In this document: one piece after another, positions 31,817-41,611 of the stretch
How the letters are laid out: each line of letters opens with the position of its first letter
Numbering within the stretch: the stretch's first letter is position 1
Position numbers and translations under genes: made by a program
The notes under the pieces: model-generated
What the model was told of the DNA's origin: nothing
Seen by the model: the letters and a program-made list of their open reading frames with translations, nothing else
The model's database searches: none
DNA from: Eubacterium sp. AF22-8LB
Lineage (GTDB): Bacteria; Bacillota_I; Bacilli_A; Erysipelotrichales; Erysipelotrichaceae
Assembly (NCBI RefSeq): GCF_003458715.1
Contig: NZ_QRVI01000011.1
Span: forward strand, 14,327 to 78,326
Length of the DNA: 64,000 bases
Reading direction: 5' to 3'

Positions 31817-34800
31817 CTGATTCTCTTCATCCAATCCCTCTAAAGCATTCATATCCGCTAACTTTTCAACTAAAGTCTTTGAAAGCTGTGTACGCTTCAA
31901 TACATCTTCCTTAGATAGGAATGGTTTTTCTTCTCTAGCCTTAACGACAGACAAACCTACGTTTGAACCCAATCCATCAATACTTGTAAATGGTGGAATG
32001 ATTGCCTTTGGATCGTCAGGATCTACAATAAATTCGGTAGCTGCACTTCGATTAATGCTGATATTTGAGAATCTAAAGCCACGCAAAACCATTTCTAAAG
32101 CTAACTCTAAAGTATCATAAATAGCCAATTCTTTATCACTCGGCTTTTGTGTTTTATCTTCCTTCATATGCTTGATATCCGCCATTCTTTGACGAATAGC
32201 CGCTTCCCCTTGAATCATTGTTTGTACATCATACGCATCACATCGAATACTGAAATACATACAGTAATAGTGAACAGGCATATGCACCTTAAACCACGCA
32301 ATACGTACCGCCATCATTACATAAGCAACGGCATGGGCTTTAGGGAACATGTACTTGATTTTTGTACACGAATCAATGAACCACGCTGGTACATTATTGG
32401 CTTTCATTTCGGTAACCCATTCATCCTTCAAACCCTTACCCTTACGAACACTTTCCATAATGGTAAAAGATAACTTTGGTTTCACTCCATATCCCATTAA
32501 GTCAACCATGATATCGTCACGACATCCAATAACTTCATTCAACTTGCAAGTACCGTTATCAATTAAATCCTTGGCATTTCCCAACCAAACATCCGTACCA
32601 TGAGAAAGACCTGAAATAGTTACCAATTCCGCAAATGTGGTCGGCTTTGTAAGCTCAAGAATACCACGAACAAATGGCGTACCAAACTCTGGAATACCCG
32701 CTGCTCCTGTTACTTCATTATATTTTGTTGTATCAATTTTCAATGATTCCGTGGTAGAAAAAATAGCCATTGTAGCCTGATCATTCATTGGAATCTGACG
32801 AACATTTACACCCGTTATTCTTTCCAACATCTTCATTGCCGTTGGATCCACATGGCCTAAAATATCAAATTTCAAGATATTATCGTGAATCTGATGGAAA
32901 TCAAAGTGCGTTGTTTTCCATGTTGCATTCGGGTTATTAGCTGGATACTGAACAGGTGTAAAATCATGAACATCCATATCCAATGGAACAACAACGATTC
33001 CTCCTGGATGCTGTCCAGTCGTTCTTTTTACGCCTTCACAACCTTTGGCCAAATCCACACGCTTTGCCTCATTAAAAGGCTCGCACTCCATTTCCTCCTC
33101 ATATCCCTTTACATAACCATATGCCGTTTTTTCCTGTACCGTACCTACAGTACCCGCTCTAAATACGTGATCATCTCCAAATACTTCTTTTGTGTAGGCA
33201 TGCGCATTCGGTTGATATTCACCAGAAAAGTTCAAATCAATATCGGGAACTTTATCTCCTTCAAAACCTAAGAATGTTTCAAAAGGAATATCCTGACCAT
33301 CTCCACGCATAATTTCTCCACAAACCGGACAAATCTTATCGGGCAAATCAAATCCAGATTTTGCTTCATCACCATCTAAAAACTCATAATGCTGACAATT
33401 CTTACATACATAATGAGGTGTTAGTGGATTTACTTCTGTAATATTTGACATCGTCGCGACAAAGCTAGACCCTACAGATCCACGTGAACCCACAAGATAT
33501 CCGTCATCATTGCTCTTTTTCACAAGTAAGTGTGAAATATAATATACTACATAGTAGCCATGTCCAATAATACTATCCAATTCACGTGTTAAACGTTTCT
33601 CAACAATATCTGGCAAATCTTTTCCATACCATTCGTGTGCTGTTTCAAAACATATATCACGCAACTTTTGGTCAGATCCCTCAATGTCAGGTGGATACAA
33701 CTTATCTTTAATTGGAAAGATAGGCTCAGTTAAAAGCTTCAATTTATTTGTATTTTCCACAACAATTTCATAAGCTACATCTTCACCCATCCATTCAAAA
33801 GCCTTCAGCATTTCATCTGTTGTCAACAAATGCTGATTTGGATTGCTCGTAGCCTTACGTGCTTGTTTATTGTAGATATATAAAGGATGTCTCGCGTTTC
33901 CAATAGCCTTCGCATTGATATAAACATCGCGAAGACGTTTTTCATTTGGATTCACATAATGCGCATCACTCGACGCAATAACCATTTTTCCTGTTTCTTT
34001 TGCCGTGTCATAAATAAATTGTAAATACCATTTCAAGTCATCTACATCAGTAATACTGCCACGATCCAATAGATTCTTATAACAATCCAAAGGCTGCAAT
34101 TCAATATAATCATAATACTGCATCGCTTCATATAGTTCTTTTTTACTACGCGTATGTGCTAATTCAAAAATCTCACCATTTTGGCAAGAAGAACCAATCA
34201 ATAAGTTTCCATGATCCCATTTTTTTGAGATTTCTTCCTTAATAATACGAGGCTGTCCATTTTCTTTTCCCATACTCACTAAATATTGCGTATGAGATAA
34301 AGTAATCAATTCAAATAATTCTTTCAAGCCATCTTTATTCTTCGCATACACAGTCATATGATATGGACGATTTCTTTCATAAGGCTTCTTTGTAGAATAT
34401 TTTTCACATCCACCTTCCATATCAACCAATGTATCTAAAGTTGCTTCATGTCCTAACTGATTCATCATGTTATACATGACTTGCGAAAGAACGTCCGCAT
34501 CATAGTCCGCACGGTGCGCCCCTTCGCCATCATAACTTACACGATAATGACGACATACACTTCCTAAATTAAAACGTTTTTGATCATTTGGGAGCATGGC
34601 ATATGATAATGGTAACGTATCAATAACCGGATTCATTAATTCTTCATGACCCGTTTTTCTGCAAGCAGCATTCATAAAGCCAACATCAAATGTCGCATTA
34701 TGTGCAACTAAAATAGAATCACCAATAAAATCCAACAACTCTTCTAAAGCATCTTCGATAGGTTTAGCACGATCCACATCATTTTGTGTGATATGCGTCA

Positions 34801-36115
34801 AATTTGAAATATGAGCCGGAATCGTACGTTTTGGGTTGATAAACATCTGTAAACGACCCACTTCTTCACGATTCTTAATTTTCACACCGCCAAACTCAAT
34901 AATTTCATCACGCGTGTTAGAAAGTCCTGTGGTTTCCAAGTCAAATACAACAAATGTTGCATCCTCTAATTTTCGATGATCATTATTGTAAACAATATGA
35001 TATTTAGAATCAGCCACTAACATTTCACATCCATACAACATTTTAAATTCACGATTTGGATCTTTTTTTGATAAAGCTTCAATCTTATGTTGTGCCATTG
35101 GAAATGCCTGTACAACCTGATGATCGCATACCCCAATTGAGTCCATACCCCAGTCATAAGCTGTTTGAATAAATTCTTCGATAGCACAAACTCCATCCAT
35201 TTCAGAAAAATTAGAGTGTACATGCCATTCTGTTCTTTTAACCTGTGCATGATCCATTCTTTTCTTTTCTTCTGTAATTTCAAGCTTACGCACCATAAAA
35301 GAATCACACTTTGAAAAGTTATCATAAACAACTTCACCCGTTAAAATAACGTGCATTCCTTTTTTTACACTATCAATTTCTTCAATTGGACATCTTGCCC
35401 CTTCAAAACGCTTAGCCACGATTGCATCATCATAATCACTAATATAAAGCATCTGCAACGTTTTTCCACTTTTCATAACACGATTGTCAATATCAAAGAT
35501 ATGTCCTTCGATTTGTACATTTGAATAGCCCACTCGCAAATCCGCTATCTTATATGTTGTAGCCGATTCCTTTTTATAGCTATTTGAAGAAGGATATTGC
35601 TTCTTCACCGGCTCTGTTTTGACAGGTACTGGTGTAATTTCAACCTTAGCCGTTTCAATTGCGACATCATCTTCTACTTTCTTACAAACAATTTCTTGTG
35701 TAATACCTACTTCACTTAATTTTTCCATTAAAGACGGCAAAGCCAAATTTAAAGCAGCTAAACGAGCTTCATCGCGCGTAGAGAAACAAATCGTATCCTT
35801 TTCTATATAGGGATGAAGAAAGCGAAAATCTTTAATATCGGCATATTTTTCAACAAAATGGTTCACATAACGATCGAGTTCATCCATTTCCACTTTATTG
35901 TTCCGTACATGAATATGAAGCCTTACATGTACATGCAAAGCAACCTGAAGCTTTGTGATAATTTGCTCATATATTTGTAAAGGAATTACATTTTCAAATT
36001 CAACATAAAAATCAACTACTTTATGAGCCGCATGAAATACTGGGTTCGCATAAAATTTAGCTGTTTTAAAGTATGAATATAATTCCTGATCTAATAATTT
36101 CTCAAATACTTCCAT
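31802..36115 (-). CDS. polC: DNA polymerase III alpha subunit, PolC type
   Basis: The main replicative polymerase of low-GC Gram-positives, 1437 residues. In order: an N-terminal domain and OB fold (KSGKTLQMLYISDYDD region), a PHP domain with HVHSNFSEMDGVC, a DnaQ-type 3'-5' exonuclease inserted into it (FVVFDLETTGLSN to HRADYDADV), zinc-binding CKNC/CPVC pairs, and the polymerase core with catalytic Asp in PDIDLNFSGEY and the GTVGTVQEKTAYGY segment. A C-terminal HhH part ends SKEDVLKRTQLSKTLVEKL. The Ile-rich stop is at 31802. It follows rnc by 10 bases, an unusual neighbour, and ends in its own terminator. Confidence 0.96.
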   Translation of the reverse strand: MEVFEKLLDQELYSYFKTAKFYANPVFHAAHKVVDFYVEFENVIPLQIYEQIITKLQVALHVHVRLHIHVRNNKVEMDELDRYVNHFVEKYADIKDFRFLHPYIEKDTICFSTRDEARLAALNLALPSLMEKLSEVGITQEIVCKKVEDDVAIETAKVEITPVPVKTEPVKKQYPSSNSYKKESATTYKIADLRVGYSNVQIEGHIFDIDNRVMKSGKTLQMLYISDYDDAIVAKRFEGARCPIEEIDSVKKGMHVILTGEVVYDNFSKCDSFMVRKLEITEEKKRMDHAQVKRTEWHVHSNFSEMDGVCAIEEFIQTAYDWGMDSIGVCDHQVVQAFPMAQHKIEALSKKDPNREFKMLYGCEMLVADSKYHIVYNNDHRKLEDATFVVFDLETTGLSNTRDEIIEFGGVKIKNREEVGRLQMFINPKRTIPAHISNLTHITQNDVDRAKPIEDALEELLDFIGDSILVAHNATFDVGFMNAACRKTGHEELMNPVIDTLPLSYAMLPNDQKRFNLGSVCRHYRVSYDGEGAHRADYDADVLSQVMYNMMNQLGHEATLDTLVDMEGGCEKYSTKKPYERNRPYHMTVYAKNKDGLKELFELITLSHTQYLVSMGKENGQPRIIKEEISKKWDHGNLLIGSSCQNGEIFELAHTRSKKELYEAMQYYDYIELQPLDCYKNLLDRGSITDVDDLKWYLQFIYDTAKETGKMVIASSDAHYVNPNEKRLRDVYINAKAIGNARHPLYIYNKQARKATSNPNQHLLTTDEMLKAFEWMGEDVAYEIVVENTNKLKLLTEPIFPIKDKLYPPDIEGSDQKLRDICFETAHEWYGKDLPDIVEKRLTRELDSIIGHGYYVVYYISHLLVKKSNDDGYLVGSRGSVGSSFVATMSNITEVNPLTPHYVCKNCQHYEFLDGDEAKSGFDLPDKICPVCGEIMRGDGQDIPFETFLGFEGDKVPDIDLNFSGEYQPNAHAYTKEVFGDDHVFRAGTVGTVQEKTAYGYVKGYEEEMECEPFNEAKRVDLAKGCEGVKRTTGQHPGGIVVVPLDMDVHDFTPVQYPANNPNATWKTTHFDFHQIHDNILKFDILGHVDPTAMKMLERITGVNVRQIPMNDQATMAIFSTTESLKIDTTKYNEVTGAAGIPEFGTPFVRGILELTKPTTFAELVTISGLSHGTDVWLGNAKDLIDNGTCKLNEVIGCRDDIMVDLMGYGVKPKLSFTIMESVRKGKGLKDEWVTEMKANNVPAWFIDSCTKIKYMFPKAHAVAYVMMAVRIAWFKVHMPVHYYCMYFSIRCDAYDVQTMIQGEAAIRQRMADIKHMKEDKTQKPSDKELAIYDTLELALEMVLRGFRFSNISINRSAATEFIVDPDDPKAIIPPFTSIDGLGSNVGLSVVKAREEKPFLSKEDVLKRTQLSKTLVEKLADMNALEGLDEENQMTLF

Positions 36116-36125
36116 TTTCTATGTC

Positions 36126-36809
36126 CTATTTTGCCATTTTTTCAAAAGCATCCTTAGCCGCTTTTTGTTCCGCCTTTTTCTTTGTGCTACTCGTTCCTTG
36201 ACCTAATAAAATATCATCTAAATATACACCCATTGTGAATGTTGGCGCATTGCTAGGGCCTTTTTCTTCTAACAATTTATATTGAATTGTCTTTCTAGAA
36301 TCTGCCTGGATTACTTCTTGAAGATGCGTCTTATAATCCGTTACCGCTTCACTCTTTTCTTGTTTAAATACAGGCTTCATATATTTTGTTAAGATATCAT
36401 CACATACAGAATATCCCTGATCAATATAAATAGCTCCGATACAAGCTTCGAATTGATCAGCCAAAATACTTTCCCTGTGGCGTCCACCTGTTTTTTCTTC
36501 TCCAACACCAAGACGTAAAAATTCATACCATCCTAATTGTCTATTTAGTACTGCTAATGTAGATTCACAAACAGTTTGCGCACGAAGCGTAGTCATCTGT
36601 CCTTCACGCATTTTTGGCTGCATCAAAAAAAGCTGTGTTGCGCTCCAAATCTGCAAAACCGAATCTCCCATAAATTCAAGACGCTCATTATCGCCCATTT
36701 CACGATGATGTTCATTCGCATATGAAGAGTGTGTACATGCTTCTAAATAAATATCTTCATCTTTATAACTATATCCATTTGCCTCTAACCAATCGATAAA
36801 TTTCTCCAT
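36126..36809 (-). CDS. rnc: Ribonuclease III
   Basis: Cuts double-stranded RNA in rRNA and mRNA processing. The 227 residues contain the catalytic signature NERLEFMGDS near residue 41, the second metal-site Glu in DQFEACIGAIYIDQG, and a C-terminal dsRNA-binding domain (YKTHLQEVIQA to KKKAEQKAAKDAFEKM). It lies between coaD (3 bases) and polC (10 bases) in the ftsW-rsmD-coaD-rnc-polC run, so it is probably translated from a shared message. Confidence 0.95.
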   Translation of the reverse strand: MEKFIDWLEANGYSYKDEDIYLEACTHSSYANEHHREMGDNERLEFMGDSVLQIWSATQLFLMQPKMREGQMTTLRAQTVCESTLAVLNRQLGWYEFLRLGVGEEKTGGRHRESILADQFEACIGAIYIDQGYSVCDDILTKYMKPVFKQEKSEAVTDYKTHLQEVIQADSRKTIQYKLLEEKGPSNAPTFTMGVYLDDILLGQGTSSTKKKAEQKAAKDAFEKMAK

Positions 36810-36811
36810 TT

Positions 36812-37285
36812 TTATTCTCCTTTTTCTAGATCTTCTAATACACAGGCCGGTACAAAACCAGAAATATCCTGTCCATATTTAAAAAGTTCTCTTACGTTTG
36901 AGCTTGAATACAAACTATATTCAGGACGTGTAAACAAACAAACTGTTTCAATATGATCATCCAATCTTGCGTTCATAAAAGCCATATTTTGCTCGTAAGT
37001 ACAATCCACCCCATTACGAATTCCACGTACCAGCACAGTAGCATTTACACTTTTACATGCATCCACTACTAATCCAGATTGAATTTTACACGTAACATTC
37101 GGCATATTCTTCGTTGCCTCATTTAACCATTTTAATCTTGTTTCTTCATTAAACTCATTATTTTTATCTGAATTTGGTGAAATAAAAACAACAAGTTGAT
37201 CAAACAATTTACTTGCTCTTTCAATAATATCTAAATGCCCATAGGTTACTGGGTCAAAAGTTCCACAAAAAGCAGCGATTTTCAT
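36812..37285 (-). CDS. coaD: Phosphopantetheine adenylyltransferase
   Basis: Makes dephospho-CoA from phosphopantetheine and ATP. The 157-residue nucleotidyltransferase has GTFDPVTYGHLDII (T/HxGH motif, residues 9-22), LVRGIRNGVDCTYEQNMAFMN and the YSLYSSSNVREL loop that holds the ATP phosphates. Start overlaps the rsmD stop by four bases. rsmD-coaD is a conserved pair in Firmicutes. Confidence 0.94.
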   Translation of the reverse strand: MKIAAFCGTFDPVTYGHLDIIERASKLFDQLVVFISPNSDKNNEFNEETRLKWLNEATKNMPNVTCKIQSGLVVDACKSVNATVLVRGIRNGVDCTYEQNMAFMNARLDDHIETVCLFTRPEYSLYSSSNVRELFKYGQDISGFVPACVLEDLEKGE

Positions 37286-37833
37286 TTTATATTCTCCTTT
37301 CGATAATATGAAATACGTGTAATTCCATATGTTTTTTCTTTATATTTTGTAAATGAAGCCATTTGCTCTGGCCATATCTCTTCCTGTAAGCTTTCAATCA
37401 CAACAATCCCATCCTCTTTTACAAGATTCTGTTCATCTAATTTTTGAAGTAATTTTTCATTCTCTTGTTTTGCGTAAGGAGGATCAATATAAACGACATC
37501 ATACTTTAATGTAAGACGCTCTAACACACTAAAAATATTTCCGCAAATAATTTTTGTTTCCTTATCCGCCTTTAAACTTTTTACATTTTCTTTAATGACA
37601 GAAACAGCTCCCTTATTATTATCCACTAAGGTAGCATGATCCATTCCACGACTTACGGCTTCTAATCCCATATTCCCTGTCCCGCTGTAACAGTCCAAAA
37701 AATTTCCACCATCGAATAGATTTCCTAAGCTCGAAAAGATAGCGCCCTTTATTTTATCCTGTGTAGGTCGCGTCGCATCATTTTTAGGACTTTTTAATGA
37801 TCTAGAACCATATTTACCTGCAACAATTCTCAT
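37282..37833 (-). CDS. rsmD: 16S rRNA (guanine966-N2)-methyltransferase
   Basis: Methylates G966 of 16S rRNA. The 183-residue protein has the N-terminal RIVAGKYGSRSL and ATRPTQDKIKGAIFSSLG typical of RsmD, a SAM loop DCYSGTGNMGLEA and the catalytic DPPY motif in VVYIDPPYAKQ. The ATG at 37833 overlaps the ftsW stop (ATGA). A longer 5' reading is inside ftsW. It is paired with coaD. Confidence 0.92.
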   Translation of the reverse strand: MRIVAGKYGSRSLKSPKNDATRPTQDKIKGAIFSSLGNLFDGGNFLDCYSGTGNMGLEAVSRGMDHATLVDNNKGAVSVIKENVKSLKADKETKIICGNIFSVLERLTLKYDVVYIDPPYAKQENEKLLQKLDEQNLVKEDGIVVIESLQEEIWPEQMASFTKYKEKTYGITRISYYRKENIK

Positions 37834-39038
37834 AATAAACGATCCATCTCCTTTCTTCGGATTGAACAAATACAATTTTGTGCCAACCCCATCGTCAACA
37901 TAATAGAAATTAGACTTGTACCGCCACTACTAATAAATAAAAGTGGAACACCTGTAAAAGGAATCAAACATGCAACTCCTCCTGCATTCAAGAAAAAGTG
38001 CATAAATAAATAAACACCGGTTCCTCCTAATACTACTTTATACATGACTTCACTCGTTTTAAAGGCATAGTAAAACAATCTAAATTCGATTAAGCCATAT
38101 AAAGCCACTAAACATAAAAATCCGCCAATCCCTAATTCTTCAATTAATACAGCTAAGATATAATCATTATCCGCCTGTGTTAAATATCCATATTTACGAG
38201 CTGAATTTCCAGGGCCTTTTCCTATAACATTGGCACTTGCAATACCATATAAAGAATTGGCCGGCTGATATCCATCTCCATATACATTTGTATAAGGATC
38301 TTTAAAGTTTTCAATACGCACAGCAATATGTGCTAATGGAGTATGTTTTAATACCTCGGTACCAATATTTGTTACCCCAAACAAAACAACAGCCAAAACA
38401 ATTCCTGCAGTCACAATAAGTTTCAAAATACGTTGTGTGCGTAGTAACACTGGATATTTAGGTATCATGATACATGATAAAAAAATAAAAGTAATAATCG
38501 TTAATGTTCCATAATCTTTTTGGAAAACAATTATTATACATATACAGATATATACAATCCAAGCTCTTTTGAAAAGCTTGCCCTTTTCCTTTAACATAGA
38601 CGTTTTCTTTTTTGCACGATATAGACATGTCGCACATAAAATAATTATAAACGGCTTCACAAATTCACTCGGCTGTAAAGACATTCCAGCAATCTGAATC
38701 CACGCATGGCTTCCTCCTACTTCTGGAAATGCGAATGGAAGCGCCAATATGAATAAACAAAGAGGAATAAATCCTATTTCCAATTTTGAAAACCAACTGA
38801 AACGAAATGCTCTATTCATAAATAACATGGCAATATAACCAATCAATACAAATACACATTGCTTGCCCATGACTTTAGGTACAATATTAGGAGCATAGGT
38901 AGTCTTTCCTACATTGGTTGAGACAATCATGAATGTTCCTGCCACCAAAAGAATCGCAATTGCCCAGTTAATATATTTATCGCACTTTGGATCTAAAGCC
39001 AGAAATGATAATCTCGGCTTCTTTGTCTGTTCGGACAT
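37830..39038 (-). CDS. ftsW: SEDS-family peptidoglycan polymerase, FtsW/RodA type
   Basis: A 402-residue SEDS protein with ten helices that polymerises lipid II with a class B PBP at the septum or side wall. Family motifs are GGSHAWIQIAGMSLQPSEF (with the catalytic-loop Glu region) and the conserved end GVPLLFISSGGTSLISIM. The Asp-containing loop is in GDGYQPANSLYGIASANVIG and GYLTQADNDYILAVL. FtsW and RodA cannot be separated safely by eye; the FISSGGTS ending favours FtsW-like members. First gene of the rsmD-coaD-rnc-polC run. Confidence 0.87.
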   Translation of the reverse strand: MSEQTKKPRLSFLALDPKCDKYINWAIAILLVAGTFMIVSTNVGKTTYAPNIVPKVMGKQCVFVLIGYIAMLFMNRAFRFSWFSKLEIGFIPLCLFILALPFAFPEVGGSHAWIQIAGMSLQPSEFVKPFIIILCATCLYRAKKKTSMLKEKGKLFKRAWIVYICICIIIVFQKDYGTLTIITFIFLSCIMIPKYPVLLRTQRILKLIVTAGIVLAVVLFGVTNIGTEVLKHTPLAHIAVRIENFKDPYTNVYGDGYQPANSLYGIASANVIGKGPGNSARKYGYLTQADNDYILAVLIEELGIGGFLCLVALYGLIEFRLFYYAFKTSEVMYKVVLGGTGVYLFMHFFLNAGGVACLIPFTGVPLLFISSGGTSLISIMLTMGLAQNCICSIRRKEMDRLL

Positions 39039-39087
39039 GCTAATCCCCCCATCATAAATTCTATTTTACCATATTTTCAAAAATCAT

Positions 39088-39116
39088 TTGTCAAGAATTC
39101 GAAAATGCTATAGAAT
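39088..39116 (+). promoter_or_regulatory. Promoter of def
   Basis: TTGTCA (39088-39093) and TAGAAT (39111-39116) are exactly 17 bases apart. A TTGACA on the opposite strand overlaps the same -35, so the divergent ftsW promoter probably shares this spot. Confidence 0.65.
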
Positions 39117-39135
39117 ACTTGCGAGGATGATTACT

Positions 39136-39687
39136 ATGAAAATAACAAGCAAAGACATTATATTGGATACAGATGAAAGAATTCGCATGCATAGTGAGCC
39201 AGTTTCATTGCCTTTATCAAATGAAGATAGAGAACTATTAGAGGCTATGCTAGAGTATGTACGTAATTCTCAAGATGATGAAATAGCACAGGCTGAAGGT
39301 CTACAACCCGCTGTTGGTATTGCCGCTGTTCAGGTTGGTGTTTTAAAACAAATGATTGCCGTTGTAATTCCATATGAAGATGGTGTAGATGAAGTTGCCT
39401 TGGTCAATCCAAAAATCATTTCTGAATCTGTACAAAATGCATATTTAGATAATGGAGAAGGCTGTTTATCTGTAAAGGGAGAACATCCTGGTCACGTTTT
39501 CCGTCATGCACGAATCAAAGTTCGTGGTTATGATTTAATTCAAGACAAAAATATTACGATTTCGGCAGAAGGTTATTTTGCAATCTGTCTTCAACATGAA
39601 ATCGATCACTTATCAGGTACCCTTTTCTACGATCACATTGATGCCAAAAATCCTTGGAAAAGTGATGATGAGGCAGAAGTCATTTAA
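39136..39687 (+). CDS. def: Peptide deformylase
   Basis: Removes the formyl group from nascent proteins. The 183 residues carry the three deformylase motifs: GIAAVQVG (motif 1), EGCLSV (motif 2, with the metal Cys) and QHEIDHLSG (motif 3, HExxH). The insert and length fit type-2 Gram-positive enzymes. I chose the ATG at 39136, preceded by GCGAGGATG at 39121-39129; longer upstream readings start in the promoter. The predicted transcription start is about 14 bases upstream, so the leader is very short. Confidence 0.93.
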   Translation: MKITSKDIILDTDERIRMHSEPVSLPLSNEDRELLEAMLEYVRNSQDDEIAQAEGLQPAVGIAAVQVGVLKQMIAVVIPYEDGVDEVALVNPKIISESVQNAYLDNGEGCLSVKGEHPGHVFRHARIKVRGYDLIQDKNITISAEGYFAICLQHEIDHLSGTLFYDHIDAKNPWKSDDEAEVI

Positions 39688-39702
39688 GCTTCTGCTTTTT
39701 TA
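39672..39702 (+). terminator. Terminator of def
   Basis: GCAGAAG and CTTCTGC form a 7-bp stem across TCATTTAAG and are followed by TTTTTTA. The left arm lies in the last def codons. Confidence 0.85.
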
Positions 39703-39715
39703 AATTGCGTAGCTT

Positions 39716-39724
39716 TGCTATAAT
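39716..39724 (+). promoter_or_regulatory. Extended -10 promoter of the RNase J gene
   Basis: TGC-TATAAT (TATAAT at 39719-39724) lies 39 bases before the ATG. The -35 position is a T-run from the def terminator. Confidence 0.5.
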
Positions 39725-39762
39725 AAAATTAGAATCATTAAAAATATAGAAAGAGGTCGAAT

Positions 39763-41574
39763 ATGCCAAAAACACAAGAGCAAACGTTTGGGCATGCATC
39801 GAACAAAAAACCATATCACGCAAAAAATCACGTTGAAAAAGGTGATACTTTAATCTATGCCTTGGGAGGTTTAGGTGAAGTTGGTAAAAATATGTACTGC
39901 TACGAACATGAAAATGAAATTTGTATCGTAGATTGTGGTGTTTTGTTCCCCGGTGATGAATTGCTAGGAGTTGATTATGTTATTCCTGATTATCACCATT
40001 TGATTCGCATGAACAAAAAAAGAAAGTTTTTAGTCATTACCCATGGTCATGAAGATCACATTGGAGGTATTCCTTTCTTACTAAAACAAGTCCAAATTGA
40101 TGCAATTTATGCACCTCGTTTTGCTAAAGCTTTGATTCTTAAAAAGTTAAGTGAACATAAAGGACTAGAAAAAACAAAAATTATAGAAATTGATGAAAAT
40201 TCAAGTGTCACAACAAAATACTTTAAAGTAGGATTTTTCAACACTATCCACTCTATCCCCGATTCATTAGGCGTACACATTACATGTCCTAACGGATCTA
40301 TCGTTCATACAGGTGACTTTAAATTCGATTTAACGCCTGTTGGAACAAATGCCGATTATCAAAAAATGGCATTTATCGGAGTTACAAAACCTGATTTATT
40401 AATGTCAGATTCAACCAACTCTGGAGTTGAGGACTTCTCAATTTCAGAAAGAAAAGTCGCAAATGAAATTCAAGACATTATGCGAAAAACAAAACAACGT
40501 TTAATTGTTGCCACATTCGCATCCAATGTACATCGTGTTGCCCAAATTATTGAGGCTGCTACAAAATTTGGACGAAAAGTCATCGTTTTTGGTCGCAGTA
40601 TGGAAAACGTTGTAGATATCGGAAGAAAAATGGGTACAATCAAAGCCAAAAATTCTGACTTTTTAAGCCCTGAAGAATTAGCTTATACACCAGATGAAAA
40701 GGTTTGTATCATCTGTACAGGAAGTCAAGGGGAACCTCTTGCAGCCCTATCTAGAATCGCAAAAGGTACGCACCGTTTTATTCATTTAAAGCCTGGTGAC
40801 ACAATTGTCTTCTCAAGTAACCCCATTCCTGGAAACCAATCCAGTGTAAATAAAGTTATTGATAACTTATTTAGATCGGGTGCAACCGTACTAACAAAAT
40901 CAATCTTAAATAACTTGCACACAACAGGACATGCGTCAAAAGAAGAACAAAAGCTAATGCTTCAGCTAGTTCGTCCAACTTATTTCATGCCAATACATGG
41001 TGAATATAAGATGTTGATGCAACACCGTCAAACCGCAATTGAAACAGGTATCCCTAAAGAAAATATCTTCGTATGTGCTAATGGTGATATTCTTATTTTA
41101 AGAAATCATAAAGTGCTTCAAAGTGACTGGCGATACCAGGGTGATGATATCTACGTAGATGGAAATGATATTTCTGGACTTTCAACAGCTGTATTAAAAG
41201 ATCGTCGCATCTTAGCTGATAATGGCTTGGTCGCTGTAATCTTAGCTATTGATTCAAAAGAGAATAAGATTTTAATGCGTCCTGTCATTGTATCACGTGG
41301 ATTTGTCTTTATTAAAGACTCACAAGGATTGATCAAAGAAGCGGAATATATCGTTAATAATTCACTTCAAGAAAAGATGAAAGAAAAAACAACTTTCTCT
41401 GAAATTAAGAACTGTGTTCGCTCCACATTAGAGCCATTCTTATATAAGAAAACGCATCGAAATCCAATTGTAATTCCAGTTATTTTAAATTCAAAACAAA
41501 CAATGGAAGAGCTTCAAAAGAATCGTAAGAATGGTTTTTATACTAGAAAACCTAGAACAACAAAGGCATCCTAA
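39763..41574 (+). CDS. rnjA: Ribonuclease J
   Basis: A 603-residue metallo-beta-lactamase/beta-CASP nuclease with 5'-3' exonuclease and endonuclease activity in mRNA decay and rRNA maturation. The zinc site is THGHEDHIGG near residue 88, followed by VHTGDFKFD, and SDSTNSG in the beta-CASP region. A later HTTGHASKEE supplies another ligand. The C-terminal ~150 residues match the RNase J extra domain. AAAGAGG lies before the ATG. J1 and J2 cannot be separated safely; only one copy is in the window, and its ligands are all present. Confidence 0.92.
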   Translation: MPKTQEQTFGHASNKKPYHAKNHVEKGDTLIYALGGLGEVGKNMYCYEHENEICIVDCGVLFPGDELLGVDYVIPDYHHLIRMNKKRKFLVITHGHEDHIGGIPFLLKQVQIDAIYAPRFAKALILKKLSEHKGLEKTKIIEIDENSSVTTKYFKVGFFNTIHSIPDSLGVHITCPNGSIVHTGDFKFDLTPVGTNADYQKMAFIGVTKPDLLMSDSTNSGVEDFSISERKVANEIQDIMRKTKQRLIVATFASNVHRVAQIIEAATKFGRKVIVFGRSMENVVDIGRKMGTIKAKNSDFLSPEELAYTPDEKVCIICTGSQGEPLAALSRIAKGTHRFIHLKPGDTIVFSSNPIPGNQSSVNKVIDNLFRSGATVLTKSILNNLHTTGHASKEEQKLMLQLVRPTYFMPIHGEYKMLMQHRQTAIETGIPKENIFVCANGDILILRNHKVLQSDWRYQGDDIYVDGNDISGLSTAVLKDRRILADNGLVAVILAIDSKENKILMRPVIVSRGFVFIKDSQGLIKEAEYIVNNSLQEKMKEKTTFSEIKNCVRSTLEPFLYKKTHRNPIVIPVILNSKQTMEELQKNRKNGFYTRKPRTTKAS

Positions 41575-41590
41575 AGATGTCTTTTTTTTT
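41563..41590 (+). terminator. Terminator of the RNase J gene
   Basis: GGCATC and GATGTC (one wobble) pair across CTAAA and are followed by TTTTTTTTT. The stem overlaps the stop codon. Confidence 0.8.
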
Positions 41591-41596
41591 CATGTA

Positions 41597-41605
41597 TGCT
41601 AAAAT
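41597..41605 (+). promoter_or_regulatory. Extended -10 promoter at a probably leaderless gene
   Basis: TGC-TAAAAT (TAAAAT at 41600-41605) ends only six bases before the phosphoesterase ATG at 41612, so the predicted transcription start falls at or next to the start codon. Confidence 0.5.
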
Positions 41606-41611
41606 AAGACC